Part shown: piece by piece, positions 49,685-62,260 of the stretch | How the letters are laid out: each line of letters begins with the position of its first letter | Numbering within the stretch: the stretch's first letter is position 1 | Assembly (NCBI GenBank): GCA_017562135.1 | Contig: QEYB01001046.1 | Span: 4,712,001-4,776,000 of the forward strand | DNA length: 64,000 nucleotides | Reading direction: 5' to 3' | From: Dipylidium caninum | Taxonomy: Eukaryota; Platyhelminthes; Cestoda; Cyclophyllidea; Dipylidiidae | Translations under genes and position numbers: made by a program | Notes under the pieces: generated by a model | Database searches by the model: none | Told to the model about the DNA's origin: nothing | What the model saw: the letters and a program-made list of their open reading frames with translations, nothing else

Positions 49685-52600
49685 CTATCTGCTCATGTCG
49701 CAATTCTCCTGGTGTACATTTTTGTCGGAGACATTGAGAGGGGATTTCTTAGGTCGGCGCTGAAGAGGACCCACAGTGACGTCAGCAACAACAAGAGAAG
49801 CACCACCTTCGTTGAAGTGCTCTTGCTTTTGTGTCGATTGTGGTGGCCTTGTCATACAGAGTAAATAGCCATGTTCAGGTCCAAAGTTGCTACCCTCCGG
49901 TATCTCTGTTGTACAGCTATCTCCGCCCGCCATCACCACGTAGCCTTCACTAAGTGTCGTGGCTGCCTCCTGTGGCCAGTGTCCCAGCGTCTGGTGTACC
50001 AGACGAATGTGCCGGTCCAAGTTGGAGCTGACAGAGATCAAGTAGAAAGCGTTTCCAGGGGGAATAAAAAGTGGTCCCTAAATCAGACATCTGTGCCGTT
50101 ATGCCTACCTAATTAGTAAAATATGGGTACCCATGCACCTTGGCGTACATGTAATTTGGATTTAAAAAATGGCCAGTATCCCAAACAGACTGACACTAAT
50201 TCACAACAATGATTTGCCGTTTCGGGGGTTCGGATTGTGCATGAATGCTGCGAAAGAGGGAAGGCGCGCCAGTGTAGCAATAGAGGCTTACTGACTGCTG
50301 ATTCGTTTGAAACAAATGGGGCAGGTGGCTGAGTCACTCTGATTGTGAACCCGCTGGAAATGGGTTGTCATGTTGCCCTTTGTACTGAATGAGGTATCTA
50401 AAGCATAGTTGGGAAAAACCGTTAGACCAAAGGTAAAAGGGCGGATTTTATCCAACCTGTTTGGCTTTGGGTCCTCTCTCCCACTTCAACGTACAGTATG
50501 GGATACAGGAAAAGTGAATCATAACAGCGCACCCCAGGAGTATATGCAGATGTACAGCATTAGGTACAGTAGACAAAACAAAGATTGTGAAGAATAATCA
50601 GAAAAGTGCCCAATCTACCCGGGGACTTGGCGCAATGGGGAAGTACCGAAGGCATACCTCGATTGCAAAGCTTCTGTTGTTCCGATGATTAAAAAAAGAG
50701 GAACTTGAGTGTAGATAAACTTACGACACTCAGGACAAAGAAATCTTCGTTTGCTGTGGACGTTCTTTAAGTGCTGTTGATATTGGGGAACACTGTTGAA
50801 TCCTAAGCCGCAACTCTTCAAGGAAAAAAGCGAAAGGAATGAACTCCAAGAATTTTGAGAAATGATTAACAGAAGAGTTGCAATGAAAATAGGAATTCAC
50901 TGGGGAAAATCACTCCGAAAAACTGCCTTTCGAATATGCGGAGAATTTGTTTCCTAAGCATGTGTGGATCACACAGATTTAATGATGCATTCCTGCGCGG
51001 TAAAGGAAGGTACCGTTGAGAAAAAGGTAATAAGGCAAGCACAGGCAACAAGAAAATATTTGATAGTATAAGCAGCAGAGTCCGCAATCGTCGACTAAGG
51101 TCACCTACTACCTGAGCGCCGTCTGAGACCAATATTGAAGTCATTAGTTGTCCTAGCAGACTTTCGAAATTGACCAAAGAGCAGGAAGGTGGAAGACTGA
51201 TATGACAGTCTGGTCTGGTATTATGTTCAGGGGGAAATATGAGGGCAGCAAGAACAAGTTTACAAGTAGCCCTAGTGCGATAAACGATGTTTTGACAAGT
51301 AGCTAAGATGAGAGGAATAAATAATGCCCCGGTAGACTATTGAAAAATAGTAAGGTTATGACAACATAAATAACCTTAATAGGGAAAGTAACCGTGACAT
51401 GATAAACACAGACAAAATCGACTTCTTGGACAAAGTAGTTAGCAACGCTCACGATGCGAAAGATGTCATTCATGAAGGAAAAACTGACCTGACAGAAACG
51501 CTTCCACGATGAGTTCGTCGGCCTAACGCCAGAGTTGCGGGTGTGAACACCGAAGCCGTTGGAAGGAAAATGTGGCGGAGATTGTGCTGCAAAGGATCAA
51601 CTTGAAGTAAGAAAATTTCAAATGGTGTGTGCACAGGAACACCAGACGCCAGATGAATGACGGTAACTGTAAGATTTCTCCAAGTCTCAGGGCATAAAAA
51701 TTTAAATAATTAGGCTACAGATGCTCTTGAAAGACGTGGAATCCTAAAAGTGGATAAGAAATAAAGGCGAGCGTCGAACATGAAAAAGTGATAAGTGCTC
51801 GCTCAGAAGGTTGCGTAATGACACTGGGTTGCATCATTTAGGCAATAATTTGGAGGCACTCAATCAACACATGTAAGCGCCTAGCAATCCCTTGTTAGTG
51901 TTGTCAATAAATTACTGGAAGAACACAGGGAATCTCTAATTGGCTCCATTCGACCCCATCTGCAGGTTAATTTGAAAATGAAGAAATGTTAAAACAAGCC
52001 AAATAGAGGGAGAAAAAATGAGTTTGCGAAATGGTCTAATGATGGCGATTTGGGGGCTGCAGCGGTTCATCTTACCGGGGCTGCATGAAACGACAAGACT
52101 ACAGCATCGGTGTTGCTGGGCATCGGGTGCGTCGACAGCAAGCGGACTGTTGGGCAGGATCGTGGAACATTTTTCGCAGCAACGCAGTTCTGCATGCAAT
52201 CGCAAGTGAGCAGCAATCAATTCCACCGAACTCTGTTCCACTATGAAGGGGTGCAATGGGGAATGGAAAAGGAATAAGTGACTACCTACCGACAGTAAAC
52301 TGCGCCACACATAGCCCACACTTCCATAAGAATGGCTTCCAGGAAGACACTTGTTGAGAGTCGATAGAAATCAAGACATCCATTGTTGCTGGTGTTTTAT
52401 ATGACAGCCTTGTAGTCGGGTCTATAGCAACTTCGATGCCTTTTGCCGACGCAGAGACCACCTGAGGTCGAGGAATTGAACTACGGGCGAAAAAAGTAAA
52501 TTGTTGACTTACCTGGAGTACTCCACAGAAACGTGCACATTGCTTTTGTTCTTCCAGTTCGGTTCGGCCAACTGAAGACGCCGCCAAGGTCTTTCGTCGC

Positions 52601-52697
52601 CTGAAGTTAGAAGAACGTGTAGTGGAAGCGCCGCCTGAAGTACGCGAGTACTAATAATACCGCGGACCGTCTCAGCCAACTCCGCCCACTGACACAC
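49685..52697 (-). CDS. C2H2 zinc-finger protein
   Basis: A probable nuclear DNA-binding protein. The start is the ATG at 52697 (MCQWAELAETVRGI...); the first donor follows at about 52511 and the next exon reads SSIPRPQVVSASAKG. Fingers are split by introns: CGLCVAQFTVG (about 52282-52330) joins LIAAHLRLHAELRCCEKC; CGLGFNSVPQYQQHLKNVH is at about 50760-50821; FLCPEC joins HTSFSTKGNMTTHFQRVH across the intron ending at about 50400; ATCPICFKRISSQ joins SSNLDRHIRLVH across the intron ending at 50030. The last two are perfect C-x2-C-x12-H-x4-H fingers. The final exon ends QENCDMSR with TAG at 49685. Middle exons (50866-51560) are only partly resolved. The family of the N-terminal non-finger part is not recognised. 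Confidence 0.75.
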
Positions 52698-53224
52698 CGG
52701 GTACCGGCTGTAGGACAGAGAGGCTACTAATATTGATGTTCCACTTTCCGTGACTTTCTATAATATTGCAAATGTATCAACTGTTTAAATCGAGAATTAA
52801 AATAGTCGTGCATTCAAGCCCACTCAAATAAAGACGAGCACACCAGAGCGCTCAAGATAACAATACAAACTGGTTCAAAATAATGAGCACTGAAAATCTT
52901 TGCGGAAGAGTTGACAAAGCACTGGTGCTAATCCACGTGCTCTTGCCCACCTATTTCAAGACAGTCCAACTAGATTTGATTCAAATTACTACAGAACAAA
53001 GAAGTGATGAGCCGTTCGTTACAGCATAGATAAATATATGGGGCCTGACCCCCGTCGGTTAAGATAGGCCACCTTGATTAAATTGACTTTCTGGTAAGTA
53101 ACACCATCGTTTATCCAATCACATGCACATACAACCAAAAATCAGGAAAAATATGGACACAGTTATTTTAATCCAATATAAATCAAATGTACATAAAGGT
53201 TTTTTGAGGCTCAAAAGGAGAGAG
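52698..53224. other. Spacer DCAF15 to zinc-finger gene
   Basis: A 527-nt AT-rich interval between two head-to-tail minus-strand genes. No coding region. It could contain the DCAF15 3' UTR and the promoter or trans-splice acceptor of the zinc-finger gene. Confidence 0.5.
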
Positions 53225-55569
53225 CTAAAGGCATAGAGCGAAGCCGCCCTGAGGGTCACAAAGGCAGTCGAGGCTGCGGGATGATATAAGAGAAAGATTA
53301 TTCAGTTCCATCAAAGTAGTGGTCTGGCTAAGTGGGGTGTAAGGGAAGGATATTCTTGGTAGCGGTGAGGCGGCTAATCGAGTGGGCAGGGTAAAACTCC
53401 GTGGCGACACGAGACTGGAGAAGCGTAGCCATGCCGGACACCGTGACTGCATGGTTCTCAGACGGTCTGCATAACTCGCAGCATCCGGGTCTATCTGCCG
53501 ACCAGTCGACACATCTATTAGGGCACTGAGCGTGCGAGCGGATCCTGATGCGGTTTTATCAATATCGTAGACAAGAATCCAGTTGGGTTCCAGGGGAGAC
53601 GCAAACAAGATACGATCGGTCAAATTTTCTGTGTATTCCGGTATCTACGAGTAAGGAGCAGCTGTAATCTCCACAGGCCAGCAATGATTACTTAGTTAAA
53701 GATGTTCTTTGATGGAATTAACATAGTATATAAAATATAAAAAAACTTTACTCACATCAAAAACCACTTCTTCCATATGAGCGATGACAGAGATATCAGA
53801 AGGTAAATCTCTACATTGATCGAAAGGCCGCCACTTTTGAGTATCGAAGTACGAATGACACTGACCACAGAGACGATTAGCTAAGAGCCTATCAGGACTC
53901 AAAGCGGTGGAAGTGGACCTCAAATCAAGGTTTTTGTTGTCTTCACGCTGTGGTAAAAGTGCCTTGAAAGGTAAAAAAAGTGTACTATTTCAGAAATGGG
54001 TACCATTTGTATGTCGCAAATAGCGGTTGGTGAAAGTATCCTGAAATGCTTTAGTCAGTGCCGTTTATTGAATGGGTCGTGATTCATAAAGCATAGAAGA
54101 AGAATTCTTGGCCAAGAGTGGAATATATTCATTGCAACTCACCCAATGTATATATGAGGCGTGGATGTCTTGTAACATTGCCAAGTAGTTTAGCGGTTTA
54201 CATGAACGCAGCCGTGTTCTTCGAGTCAACAGAGAAGACGACCAATGTTCGAATAAATTTTTCTGCTCCATACATTCATGTCCCTGCAGAAAGTTCTTCG
54301 CAAGAAGCTGAAGATCAATGAACACTACGTGACGAATATACGCAACATCCGAAAAGATTGTACCGAATGGAAGCTAAGACTTTGTACATAATAATTTACC
54401 CCAAAACCTAACGATATGATATAATGAAATGATAGGCACCTACAAGAGGACGCCTGTGACCTTCTGGCCAAGGGTCAGCACCTCTGACGATCCGTATGGG
54501 GAGTGTTGCAAAGGCACAGTGTTTGTTGCAATCGGTTACTTCTTCTTTGTCGTAATTTCTCCAATCGGATGGCAAGAAAGGTGAATTTTCCGGGAAATAC
54601 TGACCATGGCAGGGGCCATCTGGCCAGGAAAAGCAAAATGTGCAGTAATTGCTTGTTAAAAATGATCCCTGCTGCGCCAAGGGTGGTATCGATACACAGC
54701 GACCCCTTGTGGGCTTTCTGTGCTTTGTGTAAGAACCCTAATTACGCAGTTTAAGTAACATATAACAGATAACAATACCATAGGTACAGCACAAGATGAA
54801 TTGCCGCTAAAGGAACAGCTGAGCAGACGAATTTGGCGACCCTGACTAATCCAAGTGACCCGTAAACGACCGGTTTCTGGGCATACCGATGGATGTACAC
54901 TAGAGGTCAAGTCTATCATACACAGGCACCTTTGTCCATTCGAAGATTCGGGAAAGTGATTAAAGCTATTGCCCGTCGTTCCCGTACACCATGTGGACAC
55001 ACATCCATATGGAGAGAAATAGCAATCAGGGAATAAAATAAGAAGTTGAAAGTGTCTGTGACAGCTAAAAGAAAAACGTGTCTCCATAAGGCTACATGCT
55101 CGTCGACATTCAGAACATGTCGGTTCAGGTAATGTTCCCCAGACAATCGAAATATAATCAGTTCCCTAGAAAATAAATGGCGACAAAAAAACGACAAACC
55201 AATTAAACTTACCACTGAATATATCAAAACGAACACTTGTGGGTCAGAGACAGATTGAATGAATCGAACCCCGATCTGATCATGGATTCGACCAGTGGAT
55301 ATCGAAGTGGAAAAAGCTGCAAATGGCTTATCCAACCAAGTATTTGGATTCCCGTTGTCACCGGGTATAAACCAAAAAGAAAGCTTAAAATTGTTTAGTT
55401 TAAAAGCATAGGACACGAGAAAGCGCCCATCCGCTGTAAAACCCAAGAATACTTCGTCTCGCAACCGACTTGGGAGAATGTCCCATAGGCAAATAGGTCT
55501 TAGGCTTGGAAGTATGGGAAGACGAGTGCCAAAAGTTTCCCGTCGAAAAAGTAGCTGTGTCAAATTCAT
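53225..55569 (-). CDS. DCAF15: DDB1- and CUL4-associated factor 15
   Basis: A substrate receptor of the CUL4-DDB1 ubiquitin ligase. Six exons with consistent phases: 55213-55569, 54779-55165, 54440-54737, 54143-54324, 53756-53962 and 53225-53644. The N-terminal beta region reads WDILPSRLRDEVFLGFTADG then RFLVSY, matching the FLGFxxxGRYxLSY signature. Exon 2 has DYISIVWGTLPEPTCSECRRA and a downstream CHRH, aligning with the DIYVS...C-x2-C...C-x-x-H zinc segment of human DCAF15. The C-terminal part (DRILFASPLEPNWILVYDID) is divergent from vertebrate proteins. Total is about 615 aa, near the human 600. It starts 172 nt downstream of the SDHAF4 stop on the same strand. An upstream non-coding or coding exon is possible, because (AT)n follows just before the ATG. 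Confidence 0.8.
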
Positions 55570-55588
55570 TTCCTAAAAGCGACAAATA

Positions 55589-55610
55589 CCATATATATAT
55601 ATATATATAC
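55589..55610. repeat. (AT)n microsatellite
   Basis: About ten AT units lie roughly 20 nt upstream of the DCAF15 start codon, within the short SDHAF4-DCAF15 interval. Confidence 0.85.
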
Positions 55611-55740
55611 GTCAGGATAAACTATGAGGCCGGAGGCGAAGATTTAAACGATTTTATGGGCAAAACACAAAGGCGACAAGGGGTTGTTACATAAAAAGCT
55701 AACACAAATCTTCTAATTACAATATGCAGGAGTCACACTG

Positions 55741-56001
55741 TCAAAAATCAATACATCTCCCTTTCCGCTCCCAGTCTCCATAACGAGTCGGTTCGGGACC
55801 ACGGGGACCTTGTCTTTCGCCGGTTTTTGGATTTATATCATTAGGAAACCTCTCAAGAGGCTCTTTTTCGGCATCCGGATGAGGTTCTTTTCCATGATCA
55901 TTGATTTTCCCGGGTTCGCCGCACTCGGAGGAGAGCAGAACCCTGCAGAGAATCGACCTAAGAGACAACCTTGAAGAAACAGAGCCCACAACAGACAACA
56001 T
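55741..56001 (-). CDS. SDHAF4: Succinate dehydrogenase assembly factor 4
   Basis: A small mitochondrial matrix chaperone that binds flavinylated SDHA during complex II assembly. The single exon encodes 86 aa from ATG 56001. The first 30 or so residues are Arg/Ser/Leu-rich without acids, as expected for a mitochondrial presequence. The C-terminal signature is nearly intact: [15 protein letters not shown], then [18 protein letters not shown] and the terminal DF. Length and motif match the family well. It sits head-to-tail with DCAF15 downstream and about 360 nt below the basic mini-ORF at 56363-56575. Confidence 0.95.
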   Translation of the reverse strand: MLSVVGSVSSRLSLRSILCRVLLSSECGEPGKINDHGKEPHPDAEKEPLERFPNDINPKTGERQGPRGPEPTRYGDWERKGRCIDF

Positions 56002-56362
56002 CGTTTCCGCTCCTAAGACCCGGGAGAATTTTTGTTTATATAAAGTCAAATATCCCAATGACCAAGGCAATTACTTTTGTTTATTTACAGATAAAATTTT
56101 CCGAAAAAATGTTTACATGACTTATTCAAAATAACTGACATTAACCTATTTTATTAAACAGGTTTTGTATGTGCAGGTGAAAAATTGAATCTGTCTTTAA
56201 AAAAAGCTTTGTAAATGGTCGGTAGCAGCCTTGAATTATGAATAGATCCTAGTAATGCTTTCGTCTTCGTTGCCCCGGGGACGAAAATTTGTTATCAAAG
56301 ACTGTCGTCATATTCATAAATGTTCGTTCCAACACTTGGCTTAATCCTTCGCAATATTATGC

Positions 56363-56575
56363 TTATTTTCGAAAGGCGCGTGGACAATTGGCAGAAGATT
56401 TTTCCTCCGGGCCCACTTGTTCATCAGGTGCTTTCCAGCCGCTGGTCTTTTTGTCGCCCCGCGTCTTAGGCTGTCTATTTACCTCCCGAAGACTGCTCAA
56501 TTTCTCTCCTTCATCTCTTCTAGATAGTCTGTGAGCCTTTTTGGTGTTCGTCTTCTTCTTACCTACTGCTTTCAT
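56363..56575 (-). CDS. Possible small basic protein
   Basis: A 70-codon frame from ATG 56575 (MKAVGKKKTNTKKAHRLSRR...) to a stop at 56363. It is Lys/Arg/Glu-rich with a low-complexity look and no domain that I recognise. Its ATG is 126 nt from the WDR37 ATG on the other strand, so the two would share a divergent promoter. A plus-strand frame overlaps the same DNA. It may be a real nuclear or ribosomal mini-gene or a chance frame. Confidence 0.35.
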   Translation of the reverse strand: MKAVGKKKTNTKKAHRLSRRDEGEKLSSLREVNRQPKTRGDKKTSGWKAPDEQVGPEEKSSANCPRAFRK

Positions 56576-56700
56576 GATCCGAAAATGTGTAACGCCTTCA
56601 TTTTAGCATTAGCCATCACCTACGGTTATTAGATTATCTGATTTGCGGCACCGCCTTTCAAAATTGTTAGACTTCGTTATTCACCAATCGTAATTAAGAA
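56576..56700. promoter_or_regulatory. Putative divergent promoter
   Basis: A 125-nt gap separates the WDR37 start codon (+) from the minus-strand gene string that begins at 56575. No TATA box at a convincing distance. The assignment as promoter is inferred only from the head-to-head arrangement. Confidence 0.4.
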
Positions 56701-59700
56701 ATGACTTCAGTTGCCTCCCAAACCGACGGAGACTGCCCCGGGATGCTAGCACCTGAGATATCCGAATCGACACTCCCTCGAGAGTTCCGCAATCGCCTTC
56801 ACAAAATGTTTGAGCGTGTAGAGCGTGAATTTGAAAGGGAGTATCAGAAACTTTGTGCTGAGAACTTGGCCTGTAAGCAGTATTTTTGAAGCTTATCGGT
56901 TTTTCTACTTCATTCATCTACGGTTTTTCTTAACTCAAACATTTTTCTTCGTCTACGCTACTGGTAAGATCTGATGAGTCTTAACATACTGCTAATTTTT
57001 GCTTACAGTACAAGAAAAATTGGAGAAGTTCGAAGATGTTGAACACCCAGAATCTTCTAATTTCGCAAAGAAATGTGAGTACTCTGATCCAACAATTTAT
57101 ATCCACATCAATTGCTCTCTACACCTAAACGTTATAGAACGAATGTTTTATTATTCCTACCTAATAATCCGTGTTGCTTGTTTTCACTTCTGTATCCCTA
57201 TATCTTTTGATTGCGCTAGTAACGGCTAGTCAATTTTCGCATCGTATAAAGCAACAATACAAACAGTCAACCTCGCGTCTTGTCTCGAGTCTCCGTCCGG
57301 CATCTGGCGGTCTCAATCTCCCCGGTCCAGGTTCCAACCCGGACTCTTCCCGTTCGGGTTCCTGGAAATTTGTCCACAAATTTACTGGACATCGCGACGG
57401 CATCTGGGAAGTCACCTGCTTTCGTAATATTGTTGCCACGGCTTCAGCTGATACTACGGTTCGGTTGTGGAACAATTTAGAGCAACATAAGTAAATATTT
57501 TTTATAATTGGTTTGCTGCTGAGCGTGCCCGATATTTCTGTAATTTTCTTCCCTAGGGCTTTTAAGTTACTCTACTTTCTCTCGCAGGGAGCATATTACC
57601 ACCGATTTATTGACTATTTCTGTTCCTCTAGACCAACTAACAAATGCAATTTTATGTCCTATGGGCTGAACAATACCGTAAACTCTCTTTGTTTTCCTAG
57701 TTGCCTACTCATATACTCGGGTCACTCGGGTTCGGTAAATTCAGTTCGTTTCCGTGATCGTGACAATCTCATACTGACTTGCAGCGGTGATGGGACTGCA
57801 CATCTCATCGCTCTCTCTTCTTTCTTCGAAACCGTTGCCGCAGCTTACTCGTCTCAAGCTGCCTCTGGTGATCTGGAAAACGGAAATCAATCTGAAGGTT
57901 CCTTCTACATCACTCGCTTCCATGTGGTTTTTCCATTTTTTTCCATATTCTTATACTTCCCCTATACCTTTCAGAAACCATCACCAGTGCTGATGCGGAT
58001 AATCAGGCTGATGGTGAGTTTACTACCTCCTTGATTTCCTAACTAGATTAACTTTGTATTTTAATTTTGGTGCAGGTATTTCAATCATGCAATTAACATT
58101 GACGATTTTTTCCCATCAATTTCTATTCCTTATTTCCTTATTGCGGACTTGATTTTCTTTTGCGTTGCCGTCTGCTCTTCTGTCTGTTTTTTATTCATGC
58201 CCACGACCTGAATTTTGAGCACCTAACGAATTTCTAACTCAACAATGTTCTCCTTTTTTAAGGGTCTTGTTAAGTACCAATATTCCCAATCACATTTCCG
58301 ATGGTTTTGCTATTTAGTTTCATCTGAATGGCGAAGTTTCTTATGATTCATTAGCTTGATGTTTGGAATGTCACCTGCGCGAGGTTGTTTCCTCAACATC
58401 TCGCCCCTACCACTTTCCAGTGTTTATGTTCTCTAGGTCAGACAATTCATTGTAACCTGAGAAGAAGCTATCTCCTGTCTTAGCACGTTAAAAATGTCAC
58501 ATTTTCTCCGCTGCCTTTATCCATCCCTAACCTTCACTGTCTTTTGCCAAACATTTTTTTGTACTTCTACAATCGCTATTCACTAGAATTTTATGATTTT
58601 GATCCACTCTTTTTAGCAGATGTTCTATTCCTTCCAGCAATATAAGAAATGATTGATTTTGCTTGCTTTTGAATGAATTTTACGTGTTCATCAATCGTCG
58701 AATTTAATCATGCTAAATGTTTTTTTGCTCTTGGCTGGAACTAGGTTGTTGCGCATTTTAGCGTAGAATGCAGTGAGGTAAGTGTTGATGATCTTCAAAA
58801 TTCGTTTAAGCACATTTCTATCGCATTGTCAGGAACACATTCGTCTCGCCTCCTCATATCTTTATAAGTACCGACGGAAACTTAGTTACACTTTGTGTTC
58901 AAAATGACAATGAAAAAATTTGCCAGACGGAACATATATCTTTAATATTACCGCTCTGTCCCTGAAAATTTTGCTATCTGCTTTGACAGGCGCTGGTGGT
59001 ATTCAGTTGCCGGTGCAGTTGCGTGATCCATCAGCGGTGTTCCAGTCGGCGAGTTTATTTGTGTCGGACACGGGGGGTGCAGGAGGCAGACCCTTGGGTC
59101 TGTTAGCCTCCGATGGCGCCTCCTCGCTAGACTCTTATCCCTTGGCAGCAGCCGACTTTGTGTGCGGCCGCGACCAACTCGTGACCGCCAGTTGGGATCG
59201 TCTGGGGCACCTCTATGACCTCAATACCGGTCAGGAGGTACAGTCTCTCGCCGGTCATGACCATGAACTCACGGATGTGCGCTGTTGTCTTGATTCGAAT
59301 CTCCCTATCGTCGTCACCTCCGCCAGGGACTCCACCTTTCGTGTCTGGGACTTCAGGCAACCTCGTCTCGAAGTCCACGTCCAACAGGCTCATAGCAGGT
59401 TCGTTCGCTCTTCCCAATCTGAGTTTAGTCCATATTAGGCACGTTTCAGAGGTAAAATTTCACTCAGATCGGGTTCTCCGTTTGTCAAGAAGGTAACCGG
59501 GTATGATTATAACCCATAGTAATTCAAATTTAGTTAACATTTCGCCATCAATATGTGGCTTTCAAGCTATTAACCGCTTGTGACCTTTTACTTTACAGTT
59601 TATCTAATGCTTATATAAGACGCGGAAATAGCCAAATTCTTTCCTTACAAATCAATAATTTGATGAGTATAGGACTGTGTCAACCGCGCAGTTCCTTCCC

Positions 59701-60926
59701 ACCTCAAGTCCGGATCAGATTGTCAGTGCAGGCACGGACCGCTGTTGTCGGCTATGGGACCTCCGAAGCCTGCGGTCTCCGGTTTTCACGGTGCGTACGG
59801 ATGCTAGTATTAACCGTTTGGCAATATCCCGTGCGGGTCTTCTGCAGTCTCGCCAGACCTCGGCAGCAACTTGCGTCGCAACTCAATCAGTTAGCGAAGG
59901 ATGGACCGCTGGTGGCACAACGACAGTGGCAACGGTGAATGCTGCAGTGGCAGGAGGGTCGACGAATAGTACGCTCCCTCCCCCTTCTTTCGGTTCTGAT
60001 GCCTCAGCTGCGGCCGCCGTGCAGTCCTGTGTTCTCGCTTTACCCCTTGATAATCGCACTCTTCGACTCCTCGCTGCCAACGGTTCGCGTATTGGACGCA
60101 TTCCCCGCAATATTGCTCATGTAAGTTGGCGTGATTCCTTTTCCTCGATATCGAATAATTCGTCCTCCTCAAGATACTGTAGTGACATCTGTTTCCTTGA
60201 AGCCGTCAAGAGAGGTGTATATGAAAAATGTCTACTGGTTATTCATCATGAGCAGACTTAATATTTTGCTAACAAGTTTATTAAGCTCAGTGCTAACAGA
60301 GGTCCTGAGGAATGTGAAGCGTGAGTTTACACCTTACGTGTTCGTACTGATTAATATTGAGTAGTGTTAGAAGATTTTCAAAATTAATGGGACGTTTTAT
60401 TATTTGAAAATTTGACACTGCCAGGACATGCTATATGACGAAAATTTCCTTTTATTTAGATTGCGGGAAAAGTTGGCATTTCAAAGTCTAATGGTAGGGT
60501 CTTTGTACTTTGTAGAGTGATGTGAGTTCTCGGACTACTATCTGATTCCTTTGCACAGTTACTTAGAATTTACTACCTTTCGCACACGAGACACGTCCCT
60601 AATATGTTTATTTCCTAAGGTTTAAGGTTTCCGGCTAGCTAAGAATGTAATATTCGTACTGTGGCGGCTGAGGCAACGCGGAAGCTGAATATTATCGTCA
60701 CAACTGTTTTGACCTTTCTGTGCCCTTCCCCTCTTCCCCCCCCTCTATTTTTTTCTAAATTTGTATATCGAATATTTGTTTTGTGTCTATTCCTTCTTTC
60801 TTGCTATTTGTAGGGCCACACAAGTGCCATCACGAGCGCAGCGTGGGCGGATGAGGGCCAGTGCAATCTTTTCACCGCGGGTTTCGACCACCAACTTCTT
60901 GGTTGGCAGTTGCAGATTTCCTGAAT
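56701..60926 (+). CDS. WDR37: WD repeat-containing protein 37
   Basis: A beta-propeller scaffold protein, known in vertebrates to pair with PACS proteins in the cytosol and nucleus. Exons near: 56701-56872, 57009-57073, 57225-57492, 57701-57900, 57977-58014, 58988-59399, 59673-60120 and 60814-60926 (TGA). The N-terminal helix has RLHKMFERVEREFEREYQK, typical of WDR37. WD units include HKFTGHRDGIWEVTCF with TASADTTVRLWN, CLLIYSGHSGSVNSVRF, LVTASWDRLGHLYDL, VVTSARDSTFRVWDF, IVSAGTDRCCRLWDL and the final CNLFTAGFDHQLLGWQLQI. Repeat order and the TIRTDxxINR equivalent (TVRTDASINRLAIS) match human WDR37. Insertions between repeats make it longer. Junctions such as AA|T at 57701 and AG|G at 59673 keep phase. 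Confidence 0.92.
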
Positions 60927-62260
60927 CCCCACTCACTTCATCTTCTCGCGTTCCTGTTTGTGCTTTTTTTGATTCTTTTAGCCTATCTGTACAACTCTTG
61001 CTCAAAGGCATCTGTTGACTAATTTTATTATACCATAAGAATGACTGATGAAAACGTATTTGAGCTGTAGCGCTGTGTTGATACATTTTCGTATGAGTGA
61101 GTTCTGAATGGGTTAACCGACTTGGTTGTGCTTTTCGTGATTCCCTAGTGCGCTTCACATCCAATTTTCGTAAAATAGGGTATCTTGTATGCTATTAACT
61201 CATCTGAGGTTAGTAAATTCATTTATACGGAAATTATGATTTATGACCTCTGAATTTGGCCTTCCATAATATTGAGTCTTTGCCATCTTCAATGAGAGTT
61301 GGTCTTAGAGAAATTATGTAGCGTAATGGTACTAAATTATTAGACCACGGTGTAATTTTACATGAACCTACGCCGAGATATGGGTCGTGCTCTCCAGTTC
61401 GACTTTGTGTTATTCTCTTCTCGTATAACACTCGGCAAAATTGTGTCGAAAGAAGTAGTGTACACAATATGTTTCTGGTAGAGGAGATCCAGTAACTTCC
61501 ATTGACGGCGCGTAGTGTCTAGGTTCTCGTGGCGCTAGATGCAACAGAGGCAATTCGGCTTCATTTTGCGTAAAACAAAGAATTCGTTTAGATTTTATCT
61601 TTCGCCTAATAGTAGTTTCCATGAAGATTGTTATGGGTGTATGGAAAGAAGGAGCTGTCGTTTCTTGTGAAACCGAATTTCAAGTATTGATAGAGTACAT
61701 CACTTGTAGATCAGTTTCTCAAGTTTTTAGGGCTCATTAAGAAACAGTTAGGAAATTCTCTCGATTTGCTTTTATGATTAATGTACTTGTAGTTCCCTTT
61801 CCAGCCCTTCTTCAATGACCGACCTTATTTTGTTTTTTTATGCGCAGGCGGGAAATGTTACATTTTTTGATAGGACAAAAGGAGGTTTCTCTCGAACTGT
61901 GCCAGTTGCCACAGTTTGGAGCTGGACTGATGACGTATTTTAACGCCATGTCCACACATAAACACTGCCACAAAGTTAGGCTGTTCAAACATAAGGCTAT
62001 AAGAAGAAGATTCTACGGTCAATTTAATCTTGCAAAAGGGGTGGATTTGCCCCAATCGATATTAACTTATCACTTGTGACACCTTTATGAACTAGAGTTT
62101 CTCACCGGTCCATTTGCCTTTAAATTACATTACCGTTTTAACAAGCATTTCGTCACTACTTTTCCACTCGGCTACCGGAAATCGGGGGGTGATTTTGATC
62201 TTGATTCTAGCCACAAGGTCAACCAAAACAAAGATTGGTGATGTGCTACGTGTCTTCGAA
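60927..62260. other. WDR37-OS9 intergenic region
   Basis: About 1.3 kb of AT-rich DNA with only short frames on both strands. It contains the 3' UTR of WDR37 and the promoter or 5' leader of OS-9. No RNA gene or repeat was recognised. Confidence 0.5.
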
